Source: Macrocybe gigantea
Taxonomy: Eukaryota > Basidiomycota > Agaricomycetes > Agaricales > Callistosporiaceae
Assembly: GCA_011319805.1 (NCBI GenBank)
Contig: SJRY01000183.1
Coordinates: forward strand, 62,001 to 126,000
Length of the DNA: 64,000 nt
Direction of reading: 5' to 3'
Positions 55,602 to 64,000 of the stretch are shown one piece after another. Position numbers and translations under genes: made by a program. The notes below the pieces were generated by a model, which saw only the letters and a list, made by a program, of their open reading frames with translations, was not told the DNA's origin and did not search any database. Numbering within the stretch: position 1 is the stretch's first letter; the number at the start of each line of letters is the position of its first letter.

Positions 55602-55766
55602 ATGCCTCAATTAATACCTTTTTTTTTCTTTAATCAATTATTATTTTCATTTGCTATTTTATTCTCTATAATTTATATATTTTCTAAATATATTTTACCT
55701 TTTTTTACATTTCAACAAGTTATTAGAATTTATATTACCAAATTAAGTAAAAAACAAATTAATTAG
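55602..55766 (+). CDS. atp8: ATP synthase subunit 8
   Basis: A 54 aa ORF starting with the diagnostic MPQLIPFFF. A single membrane helix (about residues 12-32, FSFAILFSIIYIFSKYILP) and a short basic tail KLSKKQIN follow, ending at TAG 55764-55766. This is the usual size and layout of fungal ATP8, part of the F0 peripheral stalk base. It is preceded by the leader described at 55,371. Confidence 0.95.
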   Translation: MPQLIPFFFFNQLLFSFAILFSIIYIFSKYILPFFTFQQVIRIYITKLSKKQIN

Positions 55767-56207
55767 AAATTTTTAATATTATTAAATTTTTTATTAACCA
55801 CTTACCCCTATATTAATTAGAATATTTTATGAAATTTAATATTAATACTAATTTTAATCTTAATAATAATTATAATTTAAACTAAATATTTATATTTATA
55901 TTTATTTATTAAATAATTAAATTAATTAATTAAACAACTAAATTATATTATATTATATTATATTATATAATCTTATTATTATAATTATATGTTTATATCT
56001 TTGTATATAAATTTTAATTTAATTTATAACTAATAATAATTAATATTAACTTATTAAATTATTTCTTAATTTATTATAAATTTAACAAGATAAATAATAA
56101 ATTTATTATTTAAAGAAAAGAAAATTTAATTTATATAAAAATATTATATATAAATTTATATATTTTATATTTTATATAATATAAATACTTTTTATATATT
56201 TTTGTTA
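55767..56207. other. atp8-trnK spacer
   Basis: No gene, only A/T-rich spacer with a (tatta)n tract near 55,945-55,965. Confidence 0.4.
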
Positions 56208-56280
56208 GGAAACAGAACTCGAGTGGTCTGAGTGTCTCCCTTTTAAGGAGAAAGTCCTGGTTCAAATCCAGGTGTTTTCA
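56208..56280 (+). tRNA. trnK(uuu): tRNA-Lys(UUU)
   Basis: Acceptor GGAAACA/TGTTTTC, anticodon stem TCTCC/GGAGA, loop CTTTTAA (UUU), T-arm CCTGG-TTCAAAT-CCAGG, discriminator A. Confidence 0.93.
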
Positions 56281-56923
56281 ATATTTAAATAATTTTTATA
56301 TATATATATCTATTTAATTGTGTTCTTATTCTATTTTAAATTTAACAGAGGATTATTTCATTTCTATTTACTAAATAAATAATTATAGTAAATAATTATA
56401 ATAAATAATTATAGTAATTTAACTTATTTTATTTAAAAATTATTAATTTTAATTTTAATTTTAATTTCAATTTTATTTTATAATAAATAAATAAATAAAT
56501 AAATAATAAATATATATTTTATGAAAAAAATAAAATAAATTAAGCAGTTAAATATTTTTATATTATTAATTAGTAAATTATTCTTGATTGCTAATTATTT
56601 TATATAAATATAATTAAAATAAACTTAAATAAATAAATATTTCTATATATATATTAATATTTTATAAAAATGAAATAATAATATTTTATATTTTATATAT
56701 TAAATTAATAATAAAAGAGATTTAAAATATATATTTATAAATAAATTATATATATTAAATTTAATTTACATTAATAAATAATTAAACTAAACTAAATAAA
56801 ATAAATATAAAAATAATATAATTAAAATATTTAAATAAATAAATAAATAAACTAAATAAATAAATTATATAATATAATAATTCTTAACAACAAATTATAT
56901 ATTATTATTAAATATAATAAGAA
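56281..56923. other. trnK-trnY spacer
   Basis: No gene, only A/T-rich spacer with several (aaat)n tracts (about 56,483-56,510 and 56,820-56,855). Confidence 0.4.
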
Positions 56924-57007
56924 GGGCAGGTGATCCGATTGGTAATGGTGGTTCTCTGTAAAAGAATTGGTTTAAAACCGTAAAAGGTTCGATTCCTTTA
57001 CTGCTCA
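56924..57007 (+). tRNA. trnY(gua): tRNA-Tyr(GUA)
   Basis: Anticodon stem GTTCT/AGAAT, loop CTGTAAA (GUA), long variable arm, T-arm AAAGG-TTCGATT-CCTTT, acceptor GGGCAG./.CTGCTC. Confidence 0.91.
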
Positions 57008-57125
57008 AATATATATTTTAAATGTTATTTTAATAAATATAATACTTAATATCCTAAATTATTAATACTAATTCATATTAAAAAAAATACAATAAATAAA
57101 AAAAAAAATAAATTAAATAATAAAA

Positions 57126-57198
57126 AAGACTTTAGCATAATGGTTAATGCAGTTCGCTCATAATGGATATTATAAGGGTTCAACTCCCTTAGGTCTTA
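57126..57198 (+). tRNA. trnM(cau): tRNA-Met(CAU), copy 2
   Basis: Acceptor AAGACTT/AGGTCTT, D-arm AGCATAATGGTTAATGC, anticodon loop CTCATAA (CAU), T-arm AAGGG-TTCAACT-CCCTT, discriminator A. Confidence 0.91.
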
Positions 57199-57279
57199 TT
57201 ATAATTAAAATATTATTAAATATAATAAAAAAAAATAAATATGTATTATTATAATAATAATATAAATTCATTAATAAAA

Positions 57280-57365
57280 GGGCATTTGGTCGAGTCTGGT
57301 TTATGGCGCTCGTCTTGAAAACGAGTACTTCACAAAAGTCGTGAGTTCAAATCTCACAGTGCCCG
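57280..57365 (+). tRNA. trnS(uga): tRNA-Ser(UGA)
   Basis: Acceptor GGGCATT/AGTGCCC, anticodon stem CTCGT/ACGAG, loop CTTGAAA (UGA anticodon, reads UCN), long variable arm, T-arm GTGAG-TTCAAAT-CTCAC, discriminator G. Confidence 0.93.
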
Positions 57366-57500
57366 AGTTATAATAATAAATAAATTAATTAAATTAATTA
57401 TAATTACTAAATATTAATGAAATATTATTTCATTTAAATAATAATAATATAATTATATATTAATTATAAATTAAAAAAATAAAAAATATAATAAAATATT

Positions 57501-57575
57501 ACGGTGGATGACAAATTGGCCCGTCGCTCCTTTTGGGTAGGAGACATATTGCGCGTTCGAGTCGCGCCTACCGTG
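57501..57575 (+). tRNA. trnP(ugg): Second tRNA-Pro(UGG), unusually GC-rich
   Basis: Acceptor ACGGTGG/CTACCGT, D-stem GAC/GTC, anticodon stem CTCCT/AGGAG, loop TTTGGGT (UGG), T-arm GCGCG-TTCGAGT-CGCGC, discriminator G. All stems are complete. Its GC content is far above the other tRNAs here, and the loop with G37 resembles bacterial tRNA-Pro. The origin is unclear. Confidence 0.85.
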
Positions 57576-57867
57576 TAATAACAAATTATAATTTAATTAA
57601 ATAAAAATAAAATATCAAATTATTTTAAATTTTATGTATTTAATTATAAATAAAAATTTATTATATTATATTATATTATATTATATTAGATTAGATTAGA
57701 TTAGTTTAGATTATAATTATAATTATTATTTTTTGTTTAAATTTATACTTTAAAAGAAGTATAGACAAAAATTCTATTTATAATAAAAAAATATAAAATA
57801 TATTAATTATAGTATACTAAAAATAAATAATATCTAATATAAATTAAAAAATAAAAATAAATATTAG

Positions 57868-57942
57868 AGGTCTTATGGCTGAGTGGTTTAAGCGAGGTAC
57901 TGTTAATACTTTTTACAGGGGTTCAATTCCTCTTAAGACCTA
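57868..57942 (+). tRNA. trnN(guu): tRNA-Asn(GUU)
   Basis: Acceptor AGGTCTT/AAGACCT, D-arm GCTGAGTGGTTTAAGC, anticodon stem AGGTA/TACTT, loop CTGTTAA (GUU), T-loop TTCAATT, discriminator A. Confidence 0.91.
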
Positions 57943-57964
57943 ACAAAAAGTATTAAAATAATAA

Positions 57965-58049
57965 GCGAACATGTTGAAATTTGGTAAACAATCTCCTCTT
58001 AAGCAGGAGTGGAAGTGATTCCTTAAGAGTTCGAGTCTCTTTGTTCGTA
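57965..58049 (+). tRNA. trnL(uaa): tRNA-Leu(UAA)
   Basis: Acceptor GCGAACA/TGTTCGT, anticodon stem CTCCT/AGGAG, loop CTTAAGC (UAA), long variable arm, T-arm AAGAG-TTCGAGT-CTCTT, discriminator A. Confidence 0.93.
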
Positions 58050-58080
58050 TTATCTGTTTCAAAGATAGTGTCAACCTAAC

Positions 58081-58155
58081 AGGCGAGATAGTGTAAAGGT
58101 TAAGCACAATAGTCTCATGAACTGTTAGATTAGGTTCGAATCCTGATCTCGCCTT
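58081..58155 (+). tRNA. trnM(cau): tRNA-Met(CAU), copy 3
   Basis: Acceptor AGGCGAG/CTCGCCT, anticodon stem ATAGT/ACTGT, loop CTCATGA (CAU), T-arm TTAGG-TTCGAAT-CCTGA. It is the last tRNA of the cluster, about 700 bases before cox1. Confidence 0.92.
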
Positions 58156-58861
58156 TAAAAAAAAATAAATATAAATAAGAATAAAAATATTAATGATTAA
58201 ATAAAATTGATATATTTAAATATTATTGTAATAATTTATTTATAAGATTAAATTACTAAAATATTTAATTTAATTAAATTAAATTCAATTTAAATTAAAG
58301 ATAATAATATTATATAATATTATGAATATGTAACAGTTAATAAATTTATTTAAAAAAATTATTTTTATAAAATAAAATATTAATATTATATTAATAATAC
58401 ATTAATATTTATTATAAGTTAAATAAAAAAATAAAATAAATAAAAAAATGACAACTAAAAATAATAATAAATAATATAATTTTTAAATACAATAAATAAA
58501 ATAATATATTTATCTCTCTAAAATAAAAATAAAAAAATATATAGTTGTATATCTCTCAAATATAATTAAATTAATAATTACAAATTAATTTAGAAATAGT
58601 GAGAATATAATGGTTAAGCTACAGAGAAATATCTTTTATTTAATATATAAATTTATTAATAAATTATTAAAAAAAAATTAAACATTATTTATATAAAATA
58701 ATAAATATAATACTTAAAAATAATATAATAAAACATTTTAATAAATTGTTTTAAAATTTAAATTTTGTTTTTTAGTGTTTGTTTTGTGTGTTTTAATTTA
58801 TTTAAAATAAAATTTATATTCATAATTTTTTAATTTTTGTTTCTCTCTTTTTATCCTAAAA
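58156..58861. other. trnM-cox1 spacer
   Basis: No gene seen. A/T-rich, with a T-rich end (gtttctctctttttatcc) directly before the cox1 start. Confidence 0.4.
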
Positions 58862-61276
58862 ATGGGTTGGCTTAATTCCACTAATGCTAAAGAAATAGGA
58901 ACTCTCTATTTAATTTTCTCAGTTTTTGCGGGTATGATTGGTACTGCATTTTCAGTCTTAATTAGATTAGAATTATCTTCTCCTGGTGTTCAATTTTTAC
59001 AAGGAGATCATCAATTATTTAATGGTGCGCCGTCTAACTTCATTGTTCGTAGCGGTTTTATACCGCAGGGTCAACCAGATCCTTTGACTATTTCTGAGTC
59101 ATCGAGCCTTAAAGCATCAGCCTTAGCCATTCGGGGCCAACTCGAAGGTGAAAATAGCATGGCTGAAAAGCTGTCTGAAATAATGTCAGCAAGCTACGTC
59201 TTCTACGGTAAGTTTAACAAATCTCTACAACTCTTCATGCGGGTCCAAATTCCCGACATCCTTATAAGATGGTTTCATCTAATGGGGCACAGATTTTGCG
59301 TTGAGGTCCGTGCCTTGATCTGGTCGGATGAACAGATTGCAAGTAGCAATCCCAAGGAGGGGAGATACCTAAGGAAGACAAATGGCGGACAATGCAGGAA
59401 TTCGGGATCACCCGACGGACGAAAGTTTTGGGGTGACGGAGGACTCGTAGTAACAAATAGAAAACCTCTATTGGCGAAGGGGTCTAGGGTCTTTTCAACC
59501 AAAGCGTCTATTCCTACGGGCTTATACGAATTGGGGAACCTAAGATTACAAAACACCGTTGATAACTCACATCTAAATAGAGATATCCTTAAATTAGTGT
59601 CTAATAAAGACATCCTGTTCGCAGCCTATCACAACCAAAAATCTTCACCCGGTAACATGACTCCTGGAACGGATGATGAAACTCTCGATGGGATAAACAA
59701 AGACTGGTTCGCAAAAGTATCTAGAGATCTTCAGACCAATGCCTTCCAGTTCAGACCCGCTAGACGACTCGAAATTCCCAAAGCCAATGGTAAAGGAACT
59801 AGACCTCTAGGAATAGCTTCCCCAAGAGATAAGATTGTTCAAGGAGCCATGCTTCTAGTTCTGGAAGCAATCTTTGAACCATCCTTTTACACACACTCTC
59901 ACGGTTTCAGACCAGGTAAAGGTTGCCACACAGCACTTAAGGAAGTGAAAAATACCTTCACGGGAGTTAGTTGGTTCGTAGAAGGGGACATAAGTAAATG
60001 CTTCGACACCTTCGATCACAAATTGCTTGTTCAAGCAGTATCTCGAAGAATTGCGGACAAGGGTTTCACGGATCTCCTGTACAAAGCCCTTAGAGCGGGA
60101 TACATTTACCAGACGAAATTCTTTTCATCGGATTTGGGAACCCCTCAAGGATCTATTGTAAGCCCCATCCTATGTAACATCTATCTACATTATCTAGACG
60201 AATTTATCCTGGCTCTAAAAAAAGACTTCGATAAAGGATCTCGAAGAAAAACTAACCCTCATTGGAGAAAACTAACCAGAATGGGAAGACTAGACCTAGT
60301 TCATAAGCTGAACATAGGCTCTAGACTAGCCAACGATCCAGACTACAAAAGATTATTGTTTGTACGTTATGCCGATGACTTCCTTATTGGAGTGATTGGT
60401 AGCCGAGCTGATTGTATCGAAATTAGATCAAAAGTACATGACTTCCTTCTTAAAGATCTTAAAATAAATCTTAATTTGGATAAAACTAAAATAACCCATG
60501 CACGTGAATATGCTGCGCATTTCCTCGGAACGGACATCAGAATTACAACTCTGAATAAGATACCCTTCAGAATCTACACGAGGGGAGAACACACTTTAAG
60601 ATCTAGAACCAATACAAGACCTCTGCTCCACGCTCCTATGAAGAAACTTGTCACGAGATTGGAACTAAGAGGTTTCGCAAAAGGTGGAGGTAAACCTACA
60701 AGATTAACAAGAATGATCCCATTTGAAACATCTAAGATAGTAAAACACTTCCATCAAATCTGGCTAGGTATAAGTGCCTTCTACTCTTTCGCGGACAACT
60801 TCGGGCAACTGGGTAGAATTCACTATATCCTTAAATACTCATGTGTGCTAACTTTAGCTTCTAAACTTAAACTTAATACGGCCAAGAAAGTCTTTGCCAA
60901 ATTTGGTAAGGATATAGCTATCAAGGACGGAAAAGGTCAGATAATCGCTTCCTTTCCCGATGTCCCACTAGCCAAACCCAAGAAATTTCTTATTTCTCCG
61001 ATTACGAGATTAAATCCATTCAAAAGACTGGATAAGTTGGCTAAAGCAACGTTTAGAACTAGAGAGGCGTTTGATCAAGCTTGCACTGTCTGTCAGTCTA
61101 CGTTAAACATCGAAATGCACCACGTAAGAAAACTTAGAGACTCGTCCAGAGCCATTAAACAAGATTTCCTTACCGCTATGATGTCTCGTATGAACAGGAA
61201 ACAAATTCCTCTATGCAAAGTATGTCACATAAAATACCATAAAGGACAATTAACACTAAAAAAAGTCTCTAAATAG
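58862..61276 (+). CDS. cox1 exon 1-fused group II reverse transcriptase/maturase with HNH domain
   Basis: An 804-residue frame continues from exon 1 without a stop. Residues 55-208 are an intron-specific extension. R209-V-F-S-T213 looks like a presequence cleavage site. The reverse transcriptase domain follows (about 230-540): [56 protein letters not shown], the active site VRYADDF, then [16 protein letters not shown]. Domain X (maturase) spans about 550-680. The C-terminus is an HNH nuclease (CTVCQ...HHV...[11 protein letters not shown]). It should splice and mobilise its intron. All catalytic residues seen are intact. The ORF ends 138 bases before the intron end, just before domain V. Confidence 0.93.
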   Translation: MGWLNSTNAKEIGTLYLIFSVFAGMIGTAFSVLIRLELSSPGVQFLQGDHQLFNGAPSNFIVRSGFIPQGQPDPLTISESSSLKASALAIRGQLEGENSMAEKLSEIMSASYVFYGKFNKSLQLFMRVQIPDILIRWFHLMGHRFCVEVRALIWSDEQIASSNPKEGRYLRKTNGGQCRNSGSPDGRKFWGDGGLVVTNRKPLLAKGSRVFSTKASIPTGLYELGNLRLQNTVDNSHLNRDILKLVSNKDILFAAYHNQKSSPGNMTPGTDDETLDGINKDWFAKVSRDLQTNAFQFRPARRLEIPKANGKGTRPLGIASPRDKIVQGAMLLVLEAIFEPSFYTHSHGFRPGKGCHTALKEVKNTFTGVSWFVEGDISKCFDTFDHKLLVQAVSRRIADKGFTDLLYKALRAGYIYQTKFFSSDLGTPQGSIVSPILCNIYLHYLDEFILALKKDFDKGSRRKTNPHWRKLTRMGRLDLVHKLNIGSRLANDPDYKRLLFVRYADDFLIGVIGSRADCIEIRSKVHDFLLKDLKINLNLDKTKITHAREYAAHFLGTDIRITTLNKIPFRIYTRGEHTLRSRTNTRPLLHAPMKKLVTRLELRGFAKGGGKPTRLTRMIPFETSKIVKHFHQIWLGISAFYSFADNFGQLGRIHYILKYSCVLTLASKLKLNTAKKVFAKFGKDIAIKDGKGQIIASFPDVPLAKPKKFLISPITRLNPFKRLDKLAKATFRTREAFDQACTVCQSTLNIEMHHVRKLRDSSRAIKQDFLTAMMSRMNRKQIPLCKVCHIKYHKGQLTLKKVSK

Positions 61277-61457
61277 ATTTTTGTTATACCTGGTATTCAA
61301 TATCTTCAGCTTACAGACCTGGAGAGCCGTATGATGGGAAACTATCACGTACGGTTCGGGAAGGGGTCTTTGGGCCTAAACAGTAGCACTGCATGATCCA
61401 ATTTCCTACTTCACTAATTATATCTGCTCATGCTTTTATTATGATTTTCTTCATGGT
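58862..61457 (+). CDS. cox1: Cytochrome c oxidase subunit 1, first two exons only
   Basis: Exon 1 is 58862-59024, encoding [19 protein letters not shown] through GDHQLFN plus one base. Exon 2 is 61415-61457, completing V and continuing [14 protein letters not shown]. Joined, this reads [19 protein letters not shown], the conserved start of Cox1. Exon 1 ends at GTGCG, the canonical group II 5' splice site. Exon 2 begins after ...CCTACTTCAC, a typical group II 3' end. After ATGGT the coding sequence stops at a second (group I) intron. No later exon, which should begin near 'MPALIGGFGN', is visible up to 64,000. The catalytic core of the enzyme is therefore not in the window. Confidence 0.9.
59025..61414 (+). 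mobile_element. Group II intron in cox1, with intron-encoded protein
   Basis: The boundaries are fixed by exon phase plus the GTGCG 5' end and the ..AC 3' end. Domain V is complete and classical at 61324-61357 (GAGCCGTATG...CGTACGGTTC with a GAAA-type tip), and domain VI follows with a bulged A in CCTACTTCAC. The whole element has visibly higher GC and more balanced codons than any neighbouring gene, which suggests relatively recent arrival by horizontal transfer. Full-length and apparently functional. Confidence 0.93.
61324..61357 (+). ncRNA. Group II intron domain V
   Basis: A 34-base hairpin starting GAGCCGTATGATGGGAAAC and ending ACGTACGGTTC matches the canonical catalytic domain V, with the GAAA tetraloop-like tip and the AGC/CGT-type triad region near the base. 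Confidence 0.93.
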
Positions 61458-62600
61458 CAATTTATTGCAAAAATCCAATGTTATATGTTTTTAAAAAAAA
61501 ATAATAATGTAAATTTTCCTCCTCTATCTCCAATTAAAAAAATAACTATAAATAAATAAAATATAAGACAACTCCCACTGCAAATCTCAATACGTATATA
61601 ATATGTAATCCTTTTTATAATATAAAATTAATAGCAGAGTATGCTAAAAATAAAAAAGGTGTTTATATTTTTAATCTAATAAAAAATTTATATTATATAG
61701 GAAGTAGTATAAATTTATATAGTCGAGTTTGTTTTTATTTTATCTATAGAAGACAGAAGAGTTTTAAGATATTTTAATAAATATGGGTGTAAAGATGTCA
61801 AATTATCTTTATATATATTAGATGAGAATGCAACTATAGAAGATATTATTAATTTAATTTTATATAATTTCTGTTTCTAATAATATAAGACTTAATATAG
61901 AAACTATCACTAGTTCAGGTTTTCATTTACCAATCTATGAAGATAATAGAATGAATTGAACTTCAATGTAATAATAAGCTTTTTAATATTTATGATACTT
62001 TTACTAAAACTTTTATATTTAATTATAATATAAAACCTTTTTTAATTATAAAATTAATATAGATTATCGAACTTTAAATGATTGTTTCTATGAAAGATCT
62101 CTTTATTTCATTTAAAAATAATCCTTTTTTTCCTATAAGCTACAAATGAATTTGTATAGTAATTTCTAATTAGTTTATAAACTTTATAAAATTTAATTAC
62201 AAATTAAATAAAAACTACAAATATTAATACTACAAATTTTATATTTATACAATCTTACAAACCTAATATAAAAATATAATGTGATAGTATATCTCAATTT
62301 GCTAAGTATGTAAAAGGATATATAATAACTAATCTTACCTATATTAATAGTGACACTAGTCTCTCTCGAGGAAAATGACACATTATATTAACTAAATAAA
62401 AACATAAGATAATGCATGGCCGGAGGGTAAGGTAACTTATCATTTTTATCTTGCTGTATGCTGAAACATCCTTAGAGCTTTTGATACTAAACAGTGATAT
62501 ATTTGTTTATATATATTATATTTTCTGTCAGTGATAATTCAAAAGATTGGACAATCAGCAGGAAACCAATTATTATATTTTAAAAAATAATAATCCTTAT
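61458..62600 (+). other. cox1 group I intron, 5' part, apparently decayed
   Basis: It begins after exon 2 (...ATGGT). It contains GIY-YIG ORF remnants and, near 62,548-62,563, the group I core string atcagcaggaaacc. The partner strings seen in cob intron 2 (tcagagactacacg, gaagatatagtcc) are not found afterwards. Instead an A/T spacer and the duplicated atp8 leader follow. Either the intron's 3' part lies beyond the window after an insertion, or the intron is truncated. Confidence 0.55.
61635..62130 (+). pseudogene. GIY-YIG endonuclease remnant in cox1 intron 2
   Basis: Reading KGVYIFNLIKNLYYIGSSIN then LYSRVCFYF gives the GIY-YIG motif and the catalytic Arg region. In another frame RRVLRYFNKYGCKDVKLSL and YILDENATIEDIIN follow. 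Several frameshifts and stops break it. It is clearly related to intron GIY-YIG ORFs such as the one in cob intron 1. Confidence 0.7.
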
Positions 62601-62733
62601 TTAATGAATATACTTCTATTCTCAATTTTAAAAATTTAAATAAAAATACTAATAATAAAATAATTTAATTCGAAATCGATCCTATTTTTTTAATATAAAT
62701 TCTTAATAATAATAATTTTATTTATTTTGTTAA

Positions 62734-62887
62734 GATACCCGAACATCTCATTAATTTTATACTATTATATTACATTTTATATTATAATATTAATATTATA
62801 AAAACGTTTAATTAATTATTTAAACAGAGATAGCTCTTTAATTACATTATTTCAAATTAGAGCAAAACAATTCAAATTAAATTCAAT
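62734..62887 (+). promoter_or_regulatory. Copy of the atp8 leader before ORF288
   Basis: It shares gatacccgaacatctcatta, acagagatagctctttaatt and aattagagcaaa with the atp8 leader (55,371-55,601), in the same order and at a similar distance to the start codon, while the spacer between the boxes differs. Confidence 0.5.
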
Positions 62888-63754
62888 ATGGCTACATTAA
62901 CTATATTTTTTATATCTAATTTTACAGGTTTAATATTAGGAATAATTATTAATAAATATTTAAATATACACTATAAACAAACTTTATATTTTATATTAAA
63001 TAATCTTAATTTAAATTATTTATATTATTTTTATGTGCTATATGTATTTGTAACAACATTTAATTTATATGATCTAAATATTATAGAATTAATAAATAAT
63101 ATGACATCTAAGAATGAAAATGGAGAAGAAAATACTAGCGATTCATTAGTAAAAAATGATATTAAAGATAATAATTTAAATATAAATAATCCTTTAATTA
63201 ACATTAGTATGATTGATGAACAAGTTAAACGTGTAGTGAATGCCGTATCTATTTTAGGTGGAATGAAAATTGGAATGGAAGCAGCTAACAAAATTCCTTC
63301 TGTTCCAGGTAAATTAGCAGTGGCAGCTGCAGGTGGATTGATCAGTTACACAGCTGTAAACATTGGTAACAAATTAAATATCGAATCTAAAAATGAGAAA
63401 TTAAATTATATATTTAATTATATTAATTCATCTTCAAATAAATTAAATCTTAATGAATTTCCTTTAAATTTGATAGAAGATATTGTTACGCTTAATTATT
63501 TATCAGGTGTACTTCTTTTTATGCTGTTAAATACTTTTTTTACTATCATTTTTTCTAAAACTGATATAGATAAATATTTAAATCCAAATTCTAATAATAT
63601 AATTATTAAATATTTAAGAATAATTATACTACGAAATATGAGAATTTGGGTTAATTCAAATAAAATGTTGTTTATAATTTCTTGGATTTTTTTATTTATT
63701 AGTTTACTATTAACTAAAATTTGTTTATTTTATATCACACAAGCAGGATGTTAA
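62888..63754 (+). CDS. Family 1 membrane protein ORF288 (hypothetical)
   Basis: Function unknown, 288 aa, intact, no TGA. N-terminal membrane helices lie at about residues 3-24 and 44-62. An acidic linker KNENGEENTSDSLVKNDIK follows. The family 1 block GMKIGMEAANKIPSVPGK continues into an Ala/Gly-rich helix AVAAAGGLISYTAVNIG (about 125-165). The C-terminal hairpin is a helix at about 203-225, a loop with DIDKYLNPNSNN and RIIILRNMRIWVNSNK, and a helix at about 260-283. It resembles the ORFs at 8,592 and 27,938. It lies inside or after the cox1 group I intron and carries an atp8-type leader. Confidence 0.65.
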   Translation: MATLTIFFISNFTGLILGIIINKYLNIHYKQTLYFILNNLNLNYLYYFYVLYVFVTTFNLYDLNIIELINNMTSKNENGEENTSDSLVKNDIKDNNLNINNPLINISMIDEQVKRVVNAVSILGGMKIGMEAANKIPSVPGKLAVAAAGGLISYTAVNIGNKLNIESKNEKLNYIFNYINSSSNKLNLNEFPLNLIEDIVTLNYLSGVLLFMLLNTFFTIIFSKTDIDKYLNPNSNNIIIKYLRIIILRNMRIWVNSNKMLFIISWIFLFISLLLTKICLFYITQAGC

Positions 63755-63798
63755 ACTAACATTTACTTCTCATTTTAATTCAAAAAAAATTATTTTGA

Positions 63799-63870
63799 AT
63801 GTTCCATTTATTTTGCCTAACTTTCTTAACAATACCTGTATATGGTTATAATTATATAATGAATAATTAA
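63799..63870 (+). other. Short N-terminal-like fragment ending IPVYGYNYI
   Basis: A 23-codon frame MFHLFCLTFLTIPVYGYNY resembles the signal-like starts of ORF336 (LIPVNGLTHQI) and ORF430 (PIPVNGW). It may be the remnant of another accessory gene. Weak evidence. Confidence 0.25.
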
Positions 63871-64000
63871 ATTAATTTATAATTTTTTTCCCTGTAATAA
63901 TAATAATATAAAATTAAATGATTTATCTCCTTTAATTTATTAAACACTTAATTAAATGATAACATTTTAATAATGCTATCTAAAGAATGAAAATAGTATT

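Noticed and set aside
59262..59613. Two reverse frames within the cox1 group II intron
   Set aside because: Higher GC makes long antisense frames likely. The forward RT/maturase frame explains this region.

Overview
This window is part of a large, very AT-rich fungal mitochondrial genome, most likely from a basidiomycete (Agaricomycetes-like). The evidence is the set of core respiratory genes (nad1, cob, cox2, atp9, nad2-nad3, nad4L-nad5, atp6, atp8, start of cox1), a mitochondrial rps3, about 26 tRNA genes, group I and group II introns with homing endonuclease or maturase ORFs, and long stretches of B-family DNA polymerase (dpoB) sequence typical of linear protein-primed fungal mitochondrial plasmids. 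No rRNA gene, cox3, nad4 or nad6 is visible here. I name no species.

Layout. About 1-24,000 is an accessory region built from integrated plasmid-like DNA. It holds at least four dpoB remnants on both strands, one tRNA-Ser(GCU), and many small to medium membrane-protein ORFs, intact and decayed. About 24,400-34,000 alternates core and accessory genes: nad1 and three copies of trnI(GAU), with two more accessory ORFs (27,938 and 31,117) behind duplicated nad1/trnI flanks. 34,050-37,614 is cob with two group I introns. 39,689-52,317 carries cox2, atp9, nad2, nad3, nad4L, nad5, atp6 and rps3 separated by tRNAs. 52,747-58,155 is a dense tRNA cluster with a small atp8 (55,602). 58,862-61,457 is the start of cox1, split by a group II intron of visibly higher GC. 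After cox1 exon 2 comes a decayed group I intron with a GIY-YIG ORF remnant, then a copy of the atp8 leader driving another accessory ORF (62,888). No later cox1 exon is seen before the window ends.

The accessory proteins fall into recurring families that nearly all end in a membrane hairpin: TM helix, roughly 40-50 residue charged loop, TM helix. Family 1 (8,592; 27,938; 62,888) has a central Gly/Ala/Lys/Pro-rich segment. Family 2 (13,619; 20,733; broken copy 18,693) has a presequence-like N-terminus. Family 3 (31,117; remnants 29,444, 16,972, 23,330) is coiled-coil. Family 4 (11; 1,918; 8,102) is little more than the hairpin. A fifth type (12,416; 17,875) ends in an SDKTI motif. They occur in repeated neighbourhoods next to dpoB and look like cargo of one undescribed type of integrated mitochondrial element. 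Their function is unknown.

Three cross-cutting observations stand out. (1) Core genes use only TGG for Trp and the only trnW seen has anticodon CCA, while the mobile ORFs contain in-frame TGA at Trp positions. (2) Several mobile ORFs contain motifs like fungal mitochondrial presequence cleavage sites (R-x-[FY]-S-T). (3) nad2, rps3, one family 4 gene and one dpoB all break at an A-run that is one base short on the + strand, which means either slippage or a systematic homopolymer error in the assembly.
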